NCBI RefSeq assembly: GCF_001269985.1
Contig: NZ_BBZB01000001.1
Coordinates: 62,001 to 126,000 of the forward strand
Length of the DNA stretch: 64,000 nucleotides
From: Pseudoalteromonas sp. '520P1 No. 423'
GTDB lineage: Bacteria > Pseudomonadota > Gammaproteobacteria > Enterobacterales > Alteromonadaceae
Reading direction: 5' to 3'
Shown here piece by piece: positions 48,314 to 57,860 of this stretch. The position numbers and the translations under genes were made by a program. Within the stretch, counting starts at the first letter, position 1; the number at the start of each line of letters is the position of its first letter. The notes beneath the pieces are model-generated. The model worked only from the letters and a program-made list of their open reading frames with translations. It searched no databases and was not told the origin of the DNA.

Positions 48314-49234
48314 ATGAGTTTACTGATTGTTGTACCAAATAGAGATATGACAAAGTTACAAGCCTTGTTATCTGATGCCCTTCCTGAAATTACAATTGAA
48401 GTTTGGCCTAACATTCAAGACCCTTTAAAGGTCGAGTTTGTTTTAGCTTGGAACCCGCCTAAAAATTTATGGTGTAATTTACCAAATATCAAAGCGGTTT
48501 CTTCTTTTGGTGCCGGTGTCGATGGCTTAATTAAAAATGAACCACTACCAAATGTACCTGTCGCTAGAATAGTAGACCCAAAACTCGCTATTGATATGGC
48601 ACTGTATGTACTTGGCCAAGTGCTTAATTTCAAACTGAGACTCAATGAGTTTCAGGTCAAACAACAACAAAAACTATGGCAGCCAAGAAGAGCGCACCAA
48701 GCATCAAAAGTCGGAATTTTAGGTTTAGGCCAATTAGGTCAGCAAACAGCAGAACTTTTAAATATAAATGGCTTTGAAGTGTCAGGTTGGTCTCGCTCTG
48801 AAAAAAATATTAAGAACATTAATTGCTACCATGGTGATGATGGCTTAACCGAAATGGCAAAATCATCTGATTATTTAATCTGTTTATTACCACTTACAGA
48901 TCAAACAAAAGGCATTTTAAACTATGCCCTTTTTCAATATTTACCTAATCACGCTTGCGTTATAAATGTTGCTAGAGGCGAACACTTAATCGAAAAAGAC
49001 TTATTAAAAGCGTTAGATAATAATGAAATATTAGGCGCTATTTTAGATGTATTTCAAACCGAGCCTTTACCAAAAGATCATAAGTTTTGGTTACACCCTC
49101 GCATTATTTGCACACCGCATACCTCAGCCCTTACAAGTATCAATACCATAGTTGAACAAATATCAACAAACTATGGACTCATGGCAAAAGGTGAATCTTT
49201 AATTAATTTAATTGATGCTCAATTAGGTTACTAA
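48314..49234 (+). CDS. D-isomer 2-hydroxyacid dehydrogenase (GhrA-like)
   Basis: NAD(P)H-dependent 2-hydroxyacid dehydrogenase of 306 residues, close in layout to glyoxylate/hydroxypyruvate reductase A. The nucleotide motif is GILGLGQLGQQTAELL, and the catalytic Arg-Glu-His are in INVARGEHL, FQTEPLP and CTPHTSA. VSSFGAGVDGLI is the substrate-domain signature of the GhrA clade. WSRSEK after the second strand of the Rossmann fold suggests NADPH preference, which is an inference from related enzymes. Substrate is probably glyoxylate or hydroxypyruvate. Confidence 0.83.
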   Translation: MSLLIVVPNRDMTKLQALLSDALPEITIEVWPNIQDPLKVEFVLAWNPPKNLWCNLPNIKAVSSFGAGVDGLIKNEPLPNVPVARIVDPKLAIDMALYVLGQVLNFKLRLNEFQVKQQQKLWQPRRAHQASKVGILGLGQLGQQTAELLNINGFEVSGWSRSEKNIKNINCYHGDDGLTEMAKSSDYLICLLPLTDQTKGILNYALFQYLPNHACVINVARGEHLIEKDLLKALDNNEILGAILDVFQTEPLPKDHKFWLHPRIICTPHTSALTSINTIVEQISTNYGLMAKGESLINLIDAQLGY

Positions 49235-49249
49235 ATAAAAGCAAAGAAA

Positions 49250-49516
49250 GACTAAGTGATGGTGGTGAGCATTCGCAATTAACAAAGCTTTATGCTTTCT
49301 ATGAATCCTCTAAATAATTAAAATTGTATCAAGGTGACAAACATTCGAGGCTCGATGAGCTTATGGTTTATAAGTAATTCGGGCGAGTAAGTGTAATTTA
49401 GCAAAAGTATTATTCAAAATCATTGCGATTACTGCAAGGCGGCAAGAATGCGAATCCCCTTGAGCTTAGTAGACTAAGTGATGGAGGTGAGAATTCGCAG
49501 CTAACAAAGCAGTAAT
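49250..49516. repeat. Intergenic repeat block: 39-bp direct repeat plus 89-bp palindrome
   Basis: The 300-base gap between the GhrA-like gene and dtd holds two copies of a 39-bp unit beginning GACTAAGTGATGG (49250-49288 and 49472-49510) with 35 of 39 identities. The second copy is the right half of an imperfect palindrome, 49428-49516, with ends ATTACTGC/GCAGTAAT and centre CTTAGT-AG-ACTAAG. Similar palindromic intergenic units are familiar from Alteromonadales genomes. No coding capacity is seen. Confidence 0.75.
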
Positions 49517-49534
49517 TGTAAGAATGAAGAATAA

Positions 49535-49978
49535 TTAGGTTTCTAGGCGAAAAGTAACTGGCCCATCGTTAATCAAAGACACTTTCATATCTGCACCAAA
49601 TTCACCCGTTGCCACTTTGGTTAAAGGCACAAGTTTTTTTGACTGGCTTACAAAATATTCATATAAACGCTCTGCTTCACTCGGAATTGCCGCTGACGAA
49701 AAGCTTGGGCGCATACCTTTTTTGGTGTCGGCAGCGAGAGTAAATTGAGATACAACTAATAACTGGCCTTTGATATCTTTAAGGCTTAAATTCATTTTTC
49801 CTTCATCATCAGGGAAAATACGATAACCAGATACTTTATTTAAAAGCTTATTGGCTTTTGGCTCATCATCTTCTTTTTCAACACCTAATAAAACCAAAAT
49901 ACCTTGCTCTATTTCTCCGATTGTTTGTCCATCTACAACTACTTTAGCTTCTGATACTCTTTGAATTAACGCCTGCAC
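49535..49978 (-). CDS. dtd: D-aminoacyl-tRNA deacylase
   Basis: Hydrolyses D-aminoacyl-tRNAs and also Gly-tRNAAla, protecting translation. The 147 residues show the family start [17 protein letters not shown], the [21 protein letters not shown] catalytic region with the SQ-FTL motif, and a C-terminal DGPVTFRLE where the GPVT cross-subunit motif lies. The start is GTG at 49978. It follows the aminopeptidase gene after 5 bases, so the two are co-transcribed. Confidence 0.96.
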   Translation of the reverse strand: MQALIQRVSEAKVVVDGQTIGEIEQGILVLLGVEKEDDEPKANKLLNKVSGYRIFPDDEGKMNLSLKDIKGQLLVVSQFTLAADTKKGMRPSFSSAAIPSEAERLYEYFVSQSKKLVPLTKVATGEFGADMKVSLINDGPVTFRLET

Positions 49979-49983
49979 TGTAT

Positions 49984-50964
49984 TTAATTACCTTTTTTAA
50001 ATCGCTTTATCATTAGACAATAAAACATGTCAGATGCAATTCTAATTGCATTGGCATAATTTATATTTTCTGAACTATGCCCCACATCATTTAATATATC
50101 CAATTTAATATTTGGATTGTGCGATAATTTTTTTGTCAGATGGTATACGCCTGCAAAAGGCGAAATTAAATCTTGGCGACCATGTAAAAACCACATTGGA
50201 ATATATTGTAATTTATCTATGTTATTTGAAATAAAGTCATCTTCGATAAAAAAGTCATGGGTAAAATAATGATTCTCTAGGCGGGATACATCTAATACTT
50301 TTTCTTTATTCACTAAATGTAAGTCTGCATTATGATTTGGATACATACCTGATAATACCGACTCCCATTCACACCATGCTTTAGCAGCTTTAATACAGGC
50401 TAATTCATCATCCATATTTAGTTGATGTTTATAATACTCTAAAGTAGCGGCTACATTATGATGGCTCGCTCTAAAGCTTTCAAACTGCTCAGGAAATGCT
50501 TGCGCAGGTGCGCCTAATTCACCAAATAGCCAATGTAAATCTTGTTTACGTGCTAAAAAAGTACTCCTCAACAATAAGCCCAATACCTTATCTGGATATT
50601 CAATGGCATATAATAATGCAAGCGTTGCGCCCCAAGACTCTCCAGTGATCATCCAGTGCGCTATATCTAAAGAGGTTCTTAGTAGTTCAATATCAGCAAT
50701 TAAGTGTGCGGTTGTATTAGCTTGTAATTCGAAATGCGGAGTTGATAAACCACAGCCTCTTTGACTGAAAAGAATCAAGCGGTAATGCTCAGGGTTATAA
50801 TAGCGGCAACTCAGTGGATTTAAACCACTACCAGGGCCTCCATGACATACCAGAACAGGAATACCATCTTCTAAGCCATATTCTTCTACATGAATTTGAT
50901 GGCCCTCGCCAACAGCTAAATGATAGCTTCTGCGGGCTTTTTCTACAACATATAATTGCGGCAT
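49984..50964 (-). CDS. pip: Prolyl aminopeptidase (proline iminopeptidase)
   Basis: Alpha/beta-hydrolase that removes N-terminal proline from peptides. The oxyanion motif [16 protein letters not shown], the nucleophile serine in [10 protein letters not shown], a catalytic acid in HGRQDLISP and histidine in VGHSSEN are present. I start it at the ATG at 50964 ([10 protein letters not shown], 326 residues), which has AAAGGGA seven bases upstream; the frame is open 13 codons further. It is directly upstream of dtd and 69 bases after the YihY-type gene. Confidence 0.87.
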   Translation of the reverse strand: MPQLYVVEKARRSYHLAVGEGHQIHVEEYGLEDGIPVLVCHGGPGSGLNPLSCRYYNPEHYRLILFSQRGCGLSTPHFELQANTTAHLIADIELLRTSLDIAHWMITGESWGATLALLYAIEYPDKVLGLLLRSTFLARKQDLHWLFGELGAPAQAFPEQFESFRASHHNVAATLEYYKHQLNMDDELACIKAAKAWCEWESVLSGMYPNHNADLHLVNKEKVLDVSRLENHYFTHDFFIEDDFISNNIDKLQYIPMWFLHGRQDLISPFAGVYHLTKKLSHNPNIKLDILNDVGHSSENINYANAIRIASDMFYCLMIKRFKKGN

Positions 50965-51033
50965 TGCTTTCCCTTTGTATTGTAACTTAATAATCCAATA
51001 CAAAGAGTATAGCTATAGATCATAAAACCAAGG

Positions 51034-51927
51034 TTAGTCTAATGTAGTTTCTTCTAATAAAGCCCTTTTTAAATACTGCTCTTTTTTCTGCTCTTGTAGA
51101 GAAGCAGTGAACTCAGCACCTAAAAGCACTACAATCCAAGACAAATAAACCCATACAAATAAAATAGGCACAGTTGCTAATGCACCATAAATTACTTCAT
51201 AAGATGGAAAATGGCTCATATATAAAGCAAATCCAGTTTTACTTGATTCAAATAAAACAGCAGCAAATAATGCTCCCGGAAAAGCACATTTTAAAGGCAC
51301 ATCAGCGTTAGGTACTAAGGTATAAAGTAGAATAAACCCAGCCATTGAGATCATGTATGGTAATAACTTCAATAAAAAACCACTAAAACCTGGAATTTCT
51401 TGATCTGCAATACTCGCAAGGGAAACTAAATATGAAGTCACACCTAAGCTTGCCCCCAAAATAACAGGTCCTAAAGTTAACACCATCCAATAAATCGCAA
51501 ATGAAAAAATAGCTTTGCGCTTAGTTCTTACTCGCCAGATTTTATTTAGTGTCAGATCTATATTTCGGATCAAAAATAACGCAACCACCACTAAAAAGCC
51601 TATGCCCACACTCGTCATTTGGCTGGCATTACCCGCAAAAGCACTAATATGTTCTTTAATCGCATCGCTTGAAGTTGGTACAAAATTATTAAAAATAAAA
51701 TTTTCAATGCCGGTTCGAAAAGACTCAAATACCGGAAAAGCTGAAAAAATTGCTACACCCACAGCTATCATAGGCACTAAAGATAGCAAGGTAACATAAG
51801 CCAAATACCCCGCATTAACGGTAATTTGATCTTGCTGACACCTTGAAAAATAGGCTATCCACCATATAGATTGCTGGTGCAAAAATGATTTAAACTTATC
51901 AATTGTAAGGTCTAATTTCTGTTGCAT
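51034..51927 (-). CDS. YihY/BrkB family inner-membrane protein
   Basis: Polytopic protein of 297 residues and about six membrane segments, belonging to the YihY (UPF0761) family that was once annotated as ribonuclease BN. Typical parts are NAGYLAYVTLLSLVPMIAVGVAIFSAFP near the N-terminus, RTKRKAIFSFAIYWMVLTLGP, VPLKCAFPGALFAAVLFESSKTGFALYM and YGALATVPILFVWVYLSWIVVLLGAEF. The molecular role is not established. E. coli has yihY and dtd adjacent as well, supporting an old linkage. Confidence 0.9.
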   Translation of the reverse strand: MQQKLDLTIDKFKSFLHQQSIWWIAYFSRCQQDQITVNAGYLAYVTLLSLVPMIAVGVAIFSAFPVFESFRTGIENFIFNNFVPTSSDAIKEHISAFAGNASQMTSVGIGFLVVVALFLIRNIDLTLNKIWRVRTKRKAIFSFAIYWMVLTLGPVILGASLGVTSYLVSLASIADQEIPGFSGFLLKLLPYMISMAGFILLYTLVPNADVPLKCAFPGALFAAVLFESSKTGFALYMSHFPSYEVIYGALATVPILFVWVYLSWIVVLLGAEFTASLQEQKKEQYLKRALLEETTLD

Positions 51928-52004
51928 TTTTTATTATTAGTTAGTTGTCTGATACTCTATAGTAGCATTATTAAGTGTGATTAAAATTCAAGGATATTAC
52001 TCAA

Positions 52005-52646
52005 ATGAAAAAAATATTATTAATAGGCACTACATTGCTTTTATTAACTGCATGTCAAACTGCTTATTATTCTGCCATGGAAAAAGTAGGTGTTCATAAA
52101 AGAGATATTTTAGTTGATAGAGTGGAAGCAGCTAAAGAATCTCAAGAAGAATCACAAAAACAATTTCAATCATCTTTAGAACATTTAAGTGCATTAATTA
52201 ACTTTGACGGCGGCGAATTACAAAGCGTATATGAGCAATTAAATGATGATTACATCGCTAGCGAATCTGCAGCCAAAGATGTATCTAACAGGATCAACAA
52301 AGTTGAAGACGTCGCAACCGCATTATTTGATGAATGGGAAACTGAACTTGAGCAATACCAAAGCGCAACCCTTAAACGTGAAAGCCAAAAAAAGCTAAGC
52401 GCAACGCAAAGACAGTTTAGTAAACTACTACGTTCTATGCGTAAGTCAGAAACTAAAATGGCGCCAGTTTTAGCTGCGCTGAAAGACAACAGCTTATATT
52501 TAAAACATAACGTTAACGCACAAGCTATTAGCGCAATCAAAGGTGAGTTCACTAATTTAAAACGTGATATTCAATCATTAATAAAAGATATGAATAACTC
52601 TATTTTAGATTCAAATAAATTTATCGAGCAAATGCACCAAGGTTAG
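52005..52646 (+). CDS. DUF2959 lipoprotein
   Basis: Small exported lipoprotein of 213 residues. The lipobox LLTAC ends the signal peptide with the lipidated cysteine near residue 17. The mature part is almost entirely helical and coiled coil, with acidic and glutamine-rich heptads (DRVEAAKESQEESQKQFQSSLEHL, NRINKVEDVATALFDEWETELEQY). It matches DUF2959, a family seen in marine gammaproteobacteria with no known function. Residue +2 after the cysteine is Gln, so outer-membrane sorting is expected. Confidence 0.85.
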   Translation: MKKILLIGTTLLLLTACQTAYYSAMEKVGVHKRDILVDRVEAAKESQEESQKQFQSSLEHLSALINFDGGELQSVYEQLNDDYIASESAAKDVSNRINKVEDVATALFDEWETELEQYQSATLKRESQKKLSATQRQFSKLLRSMRKSETKMAPVLAALKDNSLYLKHNVNAQAISAIKGEFTNLKRDIQSLIKDMNNSILDSNKFIEQMHQG

Positions 52647-52739
52647 GTTTTGGTTTGTTACAAAGCATTAAAAAGGCTTCTTATTGGAGCTTTTTTAAAG
52701 ACCAGAGCATCTCAATTAAAGTTTAAAATTATAAAAACA

Positions 52740-53030
52740 AGAAAAAGTTGGACTCCCCTTCCGTTTAAATCAAACCCGAAAATAATAATTTGATGAATAA
52801 TATGAGATAGGATATCGAATAAGCCATGCTGAGGCAGGGATGCCACTTCATGGCGTTTATATTCAAATCAAATTTTATTTGAGGAGTAGTTTGATTATTA
52901 CGGCGACTTTTTGTGACAAAATACATCCCTGTATTTAGCCCTTCGGGCCAGCTGAAGCTGTTCAAATTAATTCCTGATAAATTTGTGGTTCGTTCTTTTT
53001 GGCCGTTTAAAAAGAATGAACAAAAAATAA
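52740..53030. repeat. Complex intergenic repeat with several hairpins
   Basis: The 528-base gap between the DUF2959 gene and typA is non-coding. It holds paired arms CAGGGATG/CATCCCTG (52835-52842, 52924-52931), a GCCCTTCGGGC hairpin (52938-52948), and a long stem GTTCGTTCTTTTT/AAAAAGAATGAAC (52988-53000, 53009-53021; 12 of 13 matching). The block resembles an interspersed element I associate with Alteromonadales intergenic regions; copy number cannot be checked here. Exact ends are uncertain. Confidence 0.5.
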
Positions 53031-53075
53031 GGCTACTTTGAAGTTATGTAATGAATAAATAGAGGAGTCAGATAG

Positions 53076-53125
53076 CAAAGCTTAAGCTTTGCCAACAAAA
53101 AACCCGCTAAATTAGCGGGTTTTTT
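53076..53125. terminator. Palindrome and bidirectional terminator after typA
   Basis: A perfect 18-bp palindrome GCAAAGCTTAAGCTTTGC (53076-53093) is followed by AAAAACCCGCTAA/TTAGCGGGTTTTT (53098-53125), a stem with A/T runs on both sides that can act on both strands. It lies about 50 bases beyond the typA stop. Confidence 0.85.
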
Positions 53126-53174
53126 AATCTTAAATTAAAGAGTGAAGCTAAACCTCACTGCATTTAATCAAAAA

Positions 53175-54998
53175 CTATGCTTTAGCAGCACGGCTCGCAC
53201 GTTTACGATCACTTTCAGTTAAGTGACGCTTACGGATACGAATATTTTCAGGTGTTACTTCTACTAACTCATCATCATCGATGAACTCAAGCGCTTGCTC
53301 AAGTGTGTAGTTTAAGTGTGGTGTAAGCGTTTGCGCTTCATCAGTACCTGATGCACGTACGTTAGTTAACTGCTTACCTTTAAGTGCGTTAACTGTAAGG
53401 TCGTTATCACGGCTATGAATACCGATAACCATACCTTCGTAAACTTCAACACCGTGACCGATGAATAATTTACCACGTTCTTGTAAGTTAAATAATGCAT
53501 TAGTAAGTGCTTTACCTGTTGCATTTGCAATCATAACACCATTCTTACGAAGACCGATTTCACCGCCTTTGTGAGGACCGTAATGATCGAATGTATGGTA
53601 CATAAGACCTGAACCTGAAGTAAGTGTCATGAAATCAGTTTGGAAACCAATTAAACCACGGCTTGGGATCATAAAGTCCATACGCATACGACCTTTACCA
53701 TCTGGAGCCATATCTGTTAGCTCACCTTTACGTAAACCTAATTGCTCCATGATAGAACCTTGATGCTCTTCTTCACAGTCAATTGTAACTGTTTCGAAAG
53801 GTTCAGATTTAACACCATCGATATCTTTAATGATTACTTGTGGACGTGATACAGCAATTTCAAAGCCTTCACGACGCATGTTTTCAATTAAGATACCTAA
53901 GTGTAGTTCACCACGACCAGAAACACGGAAGCTATCTGGGTTATCAGTTTCTTCAACACGTAGTGCAACGTTATGAACTAATTCTTTTTCTAAACGCTCA
54001 AGGATGTTACGTGAAGTAACAAACTTACCTTCTTTACCACAGAAAGGAGAGTTATTTACAGAGAAAGTCATTGTTACTGTTGGCTCATCAACACTTAGTG
54101 CTGGTAAAGCTTCAACATTGTTTGGACAACATACAGTATCTGAAATCTTAAGCTCACCACAACCTGTGATAGTTACGATGTTACCAGCGAATGCTTGATC
54201 AGTTTCAATACGCTCAAGACCTAAGTAGCTTTGAACTGTACCAATTTTAGCATTACGAGTAGAACCATCTTCAGAAATGATAGTTACTTGTTGATTAGGT
54301 TTAACATTACCACGTTTGATACGACCTACACCGATTACGCCAACATATGAGTTGTAGTCTAGCTGAGAGATCTGCATTTGGAATGCACCATCTACGTCAA
54401 CTACTGGTGGTGCTACGTTATCAACAACAGCTTGGAATAAAGGTTCCATGTTGTCAGACTTATCATCTAAGTCCATAGTTGCCCAACCGTTAATAGCTGA
54501 AGCGTAAACTACTTGGAAGTCTAACTGATCATCAGTTGCACCTAAGTTATCGAATAAATCAAAGATTTGATCCATAACCCAATCAGGACGTGCGCCAGGC
54601 TTATCGATTTTGTTGATTACAACGATCGGCTTAAGACCCTGTGCGAATGCTTTTTGCGTTACAAAACGCGTTTGTGGCATTGGACCTTCTTGAGCATCTA
54701 CTAATAGCAATACAGAATCTGCCATTGAAAGTACACGTTCAACCTCACCACCAAAATCGGCGTGTCCAGGAGTATCTATGATGTTGATGTGGTAATCTTT
54801 CCATTCAATTGCAGTATTTTTTGCAAGAATTGTGATACCACGTTCTTTTTCAATATCGTTAGAATCCATTACACGTTCTTCATTACCGCCACGAGTTTCT
54901 AAAGTACCTGATTGCTCAAGTAGTTTATCAACCAAAGTTGTTTTACCGTGGTCAACGTGCGCGATGATGGCTATATTACGTAACTGTTCGATGCTCAT
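53175..54998 (-). CDS. typA: Ribosome-associated translational GTPase TypA/BipA
   Basis: Elongation-factor-like GTPase that acts on the ribosome, needed for large-subunit assembly at low temperature and in stress. The 607 residues start [21 protein letters not shown] with the P-loop at 13-20. G-domain motifs [12 protein letters not shown] and [12 protein letters not shown] follow, then EF-Tu domain 2, two alpha/beta domains and the BipA-specific C-terminal domain ending [20 protein letters not shown]. It is divergent from glnA, as in E. coli. Confidence 0.97.
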   Translation of the reverse strand: MSIEQLRNIAIIAHVDHGKTTLVDKLLEQSGTLETRGGNEERVMDSNDIEKERGITILAKNTAIEWKDYHINIIDTPGHADFGGEVERVLSMADSVLLLVDAQEGPMPQTRFVTQKAFAQGLKPIVVINKIDKPGARPDWVMDQIFDLFDNLGATDDQLDFQVVYASAINGWATMDLDDKSDNMEPLFQAVVDNVAPPVVDVDGAFQMQISQLDYNSYVGVIGVGRIKRGNVKPNQQVTIISEDGSTRNAKIGTVQSYLGLERIETDQAFAGNIVTITGCGELKISDTVCCPNNVEALPALSVDEPTVTMTFSVNNSPFCGKEGKFVTSRNILERLEKELVHNVALRVEETDNPDSFRVSGRGELHLGILIENMRREGFEIAVSRPQVIIKDIDGVKSEPFETVTIDCEEEHQGSIMEQLGLRKGELTDMAPDGKGRMRMDFMIPSRGLIGFQTDFMTLTSGSGLMYHTFDHYGPHKGGEIGLRKNGVMIANATGKALTNALFNLQERGKLFIGHGVEVYEGMVIGIHSRDNDLTVNALKGKQLTNVRASGTDEAQTLTPHLNYTLEQALEFIDDDELVEVTPENIRIRKRHLTESDRKRASRAAKA

Positions 54999-55288
54999 AA
55001 AATTGTCTCAGAGAATTTAATCTCGCTGATCCTAAAAAGACCTACGCTATTTGCCGTTACCTTACTTTAACAATATTAAAATAAGATGACGCTTCTCAGC
55101 ATAGAGATAAAAATTGGTCGCATATTATCCCCTAATAATGGCACGGATGAAAGTTTATCCAATATAAAAATTAAAAATAATTTAAATTAAATTATTACTG
55201 GTTGATTTTTAAGCATCTATTTATAAAAAAATATGCAAATCAAACAATAGTCAAAATAACTGGCTATACTCTAAAGTTTATATTTCAT

Positions 55289-55305
55289 TGCACCAAAAAC
55301 GTGCA
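55289..55305 (+). promoter_or_regulatory. NtrC binding site upstream of glnA
   Basis: TGCACCAAAAACGTGCA, a near-perfect dyad of the NtrC consensus TGCAC-N7-GTGCA, about 84 bases upstream of the -24 element. A second, weaker GTGCAAC half-site lies 15 bases further on (about 55321). The distance is typical of an enhancer for a sigma54 promoter. Confidence 0.85.
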
Positions 55306-55388
55306 ACAGGAGATCATATTAGTGCAACAGTATGATTTGAAAATATAAAAAACAAACAATACTTCTAGATATCATTAAGTTACAAAAC

Positions 55389-55404
55389 TGGCACAAAACA
55401 AGCT
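55389..55404 (+). promoter_or_regulatory. Sigma54 promoter of glnA
   Basis: TGGCACaaaacaaGCT has a perfect -24 element TGGCAC and a -12 GC with the GG and GC dinucleotides 12 bases apart, as RpoN promoters require; the TT before GC is replaced by AA. It starts about 63 bases ahead of the transcription-facing glnA ATG. The remainder of the 468-base gap (54999-55288) is AT-rich and probably holds the typA promoter, which I could not place. Confidence 0.8.
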
Positions 55405-55466
55405 TAATGAGTTCAAGTAAAAAAAATCAAATATAAAAGTAACCCAAATCACGTTGGAGGACACAC

Positions 55467-56873
55467 ATGTCACATTCGGTTTTAGAACTTATCAAGGAAA
55501 ACGACGTTAAATTTATTGACTTACGTTTCACTGATACTAAAGGTAAAGAACAGCACGTATCTATCCCACATCACCAAGTTGATGAAGAGTTTTTTGAAGA
55601 CGGTAAAATGTTTGATGGTTCTTCAATTGCTGGTTGGAAAGGTATCAACGAATCAGACATGGTATTACTACCTGACGCAGACTCAGCAAAGTTAGACCCT
55701 TTCACAGAAGAAACAACTTTAATCGTTCGTTGTGACGTTGTAGAACCTTCTGACCTACAAGGTTACGAACGTGATCCTCGTTCTGTTGCTAAACGTGCTG
55801 AAGATTACATGCGTTCTACAGGTATTGCAGACACAGTTTTATTTGGTCCTGAGCCTGAGTTTTTCGTATTTGATGACGTTAAATACAAAACTGATATGTC
55901 AGGTTCTATGTACAAAATTGATTCTGAGCAAGCTGCTTGGAATTCAGATAAAGATTACGAAGGCGGCAATACAGGTCATCGTCCTGGTGTTAAAGGTGGT
56001 TACTTTCCAGTTGCTCCAGTTGATGCATTTCAAGATTGGCGTTCAGCTACGTGTTTAGTACTTGAAGAAATGGGTCAAGTAGTTGAAGCACATCACCACG
56101 AAGTAGCAACTGCAGGTCAAAACGAAATCGCTACTCGCTTTAATACTATGGTAATTAAAGCTGATGAAATCCAAGAAATGAAATATGTTATCCATAACAT
56201 GGCGCATTTATACGGTAAAACAGCAACATTTATGCCTAAGCCAGTTGTAGGTGATAACGGTTCTGGTATGCATTGTCACCAGTCACTAGCTAAAGACGGT
56301 GTTAACTTATTTGCAGGTGATAAATACGGTGGTCTTTCTGAAGATGCACTTTACTACATTGGTGGTATCATCAAGCATGCTCGTGCAATTAATGCATTTG
56401 CAAATGCTTCAACTAACTCATACAAACGCCTAGTACCAGGTTTCGAAGCACCAGTTATGCTTGCTTACTCAGCACGTAACCGTTCAGCTTCAATCCGTAT
56501 TCCAGTGGTACCTTCAGCTAAAGCACGTCGTATTGAAGTTCGCTTCCCAGATCCAACAGGTAACCCTTACTTAGCATTCTCATCTATGTTAATGGCTGGT
56601 CTTGACGGAATTAAAAACAAGATCCACCCTGGCGATGCTATGGACAAAGATTTATACGACCTACCTGCTGAAGAAGCGGCTGAAATCCCAACAGTTGCAG
56701 GTTCTTTAGAAGAAGCGTTAGCAGCACTAGATGCTGACCGTGAATTCTTAACACAAGGTGGCGTGTTCACTGACGATTTAATTGATGCTTATATTGATCT
56801 TAAGAATCAAGAGATTGAAAAATTAAACAGTACAACTCATCCAGTTGAGTTTGAAATGTACTACAGCTGTTAA
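55467..56873 (+). CDS. glnA: Glutamine synthetase type I
   Basis: ATP-dependent ammonia assimilation into glutamine by a dodecameric cytoplasmic enzyme. The 468 residues show [16 protein letters not shown], the metal-binding [35 protein letters not shown], and NRSASIRIP. The KDLYDLP motif carries the tyrosine that GlnE adenylylates, so adenylylation control is expected. A GGAGG ribosome binding site is 6 bases before the ATG. NtrC and sigma54 elements lie upstream; glnL and glnG follow after a DUF4124 gene. Confidence 0.98.
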   Translation: MSHSVLELIKENDVKFIDLRFTDTKGKEQHVSIPHHQVDEEFFEDGKMFDGSSIAGWKGINESDMVLLPDADSAKLDPFTEETTLIVRCDVVEPSDLQGYERDPRSVAKRAEDYMRSTGIADTVLFGPEPEFFVFDDVKYKTDMSGSMYKIDSEQAAWNSDKDYEGGNTGHRPGVKGGYFPVAPVDAFQDWRSATCLVLEEMGQVVEAHHHEVATAGQNEIATRFNTMVIKADEIQEMKYVIHNMAHLYGKTATFMPKPVVGDNGSGMHCHQSLAKDGVNLFAGDKYGGLSEDALYYIGGIIKHARAINAFANASTNSYKRLVPGFEAPVMLAYSARNRSASIRIPVVPSAKARRIEVRFPDPTGNPYLAFSSMLMAGLDGIKNKIHPGDAMDKDLYDLPAEEAAEIPTVAGSLEEALAALDADREFLTQGGVFTDDLIDAYIDLKNQEIEKLNSTTHPVEFEMYYSC

Positions 56874-56924
56874 TTTGCAGCTTATTTTAAGCCTAGCTTA
56901 AAAAAATATTTTAATGTGTGTTCC

Positions 56925-56948
56925 AAAAGCCTGCTTATGCAGGCTTTT
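56925..56948 (+). terminator. Rho-independent terminator after glnA
   Basis: AAAAGCCTGC-TTAT-GCAGGCTTTT with three further T residues, 52 bases past the glnA stop. It partly separates glnA from glnLG, as in enterobacteria. Confidence 0.93.
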
Positions 56949-57071
56949 TTTATGGAAAAAATTCCTGTTATCGGTTAGAGTTAGCGCAGTTATGTTAATT
57001 TTTTGCTATAGTTTTAAGCTAAGGCTTTATTGCATAACCAAAATAAAAATAAAAATAACAAGGATGCCAAA

Positions 57072-57614
57072 GTGGGTTTAAAAATGGGTTTTACAGCGAT
57101 GCTGCTGAGTATTTTTTTGTGTGTCTTTACACATCAAAGCTTTGCTGCGCCTAAGAAAATCTATGTTTGGCGTGACGCGAAAGGCGTACTTGTTTTCTCT
57201 GATACGCCACAACCCGAAGTTGATGCAGAAGAAATAAAACTCAATAGTAAAGCCATTGAAATGAAATCGGTTGATACTAGTATTTTATATGGCGATAAAA
57301 AAAATAAAGCGATTAAGTACACCATCGACATTACAAGCCCTATTCATGAAGAAACAATAAGAGATAATACTGGCTCTATCCATATAAGCGGACGAATAGA
57401 ACCTCGATTTATTCCTGGACATAAAGTCCAGCTCTATTTAGATGGCGCGAAATACGGACACCCACAAGCTTCTATCTTATTTGTAATTCGAAATATTGAC
57501 CGTGGCGAGCATCAACTTCAACTTGGACTTATTAATAACAAAGGTAAGTCGCTCGCGAAAAGCAAAAGCATTACCCTATTCTTACATCGTCGTTCTGTTA
57601 TATCAGGTTCTTGA
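57072..57614 (+). CDS. Exported DUF4124-domain protein
   Basis: Small exported protein with a DUF4124 domain directly after the signal peptide: KKIYVWRDAKGVLVFSDTPQPEVDAEEI, the typical Y-W-D--G---FSD-P pattern. A C-terminal beta domain resembling an Ig-like or bacterial sugar-binding fold follows (TIDITSPIHEETIRDNTGSIHISGRI). The frame opens at a TTG at 57030, but the GTG at 57072 has AAGGA eight bases upstream and gives an immediate signal peptide, so I prefer it (180 residues). DUF4124 genes are often found between glnA and ntrB in gammaproteobacteria; function unknown. Confidence 0.82.
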   Translation: MGLKMGFTAMLLSIFLCVFTHQSFAAPKKIYVWRDAKGVLVFSDTPQPEVDAEEIKLNSKAIEMKSVDTSILYGDKKNKAIKYTIDITSPIHEETIRDNTGSIHISGRIEPRFIPGHKVQLYLDGAKYGHPQASILFVIRNIDRGEHQLQLGLINNKGKSLAKSKSITLFLHRRSVISGS

Positions 57615-57714
57615 ATTTTCTAAATACCAACCACTGTAAAAATCTTCTCACATTCAGCTCTAAAATGACTACGTATTCAGCGCTACTTAAGGTAAATTAA
57701 ACAGTATTATATTG

Positions 57715-57792
57715 ATACCAATTCCAATAAATATATGACCAATCTAAATAACCTAAATTTATATTTGCTCACTAACTTAATAGAACTGGTAT
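57715..57792. repeat. 78-bp inverted-repeat element
   Basis: The left end ATACCAATTCCAATAA and right end TTAATAGAACTGGTAT form inverted repeats with 13 of 16 matches around an AT-rich core. It lies in the 246-base gap ahead of glnL. The ATACCAATT terminus is shared with the larger element at 23813-24075, suggesting one family of non-autonomous elements. Confidence 0.55.
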
Positions 57793-57860
57793 AAAACTAA
57801 ACCCGCTTAAGTATCGTGTTTTTATTCATCAAAATACTTACGCACTAAATTGGTGCAAAT

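Noticed and set aside
52765..52965. A 66-codon minus-strand frame in the hairpin-rich gap before typA
   Set aside because: It lies wholly inside the repeat block, has no ribosome binding site, and its translation looks like read-through of a repeat, a common mis-annotation.
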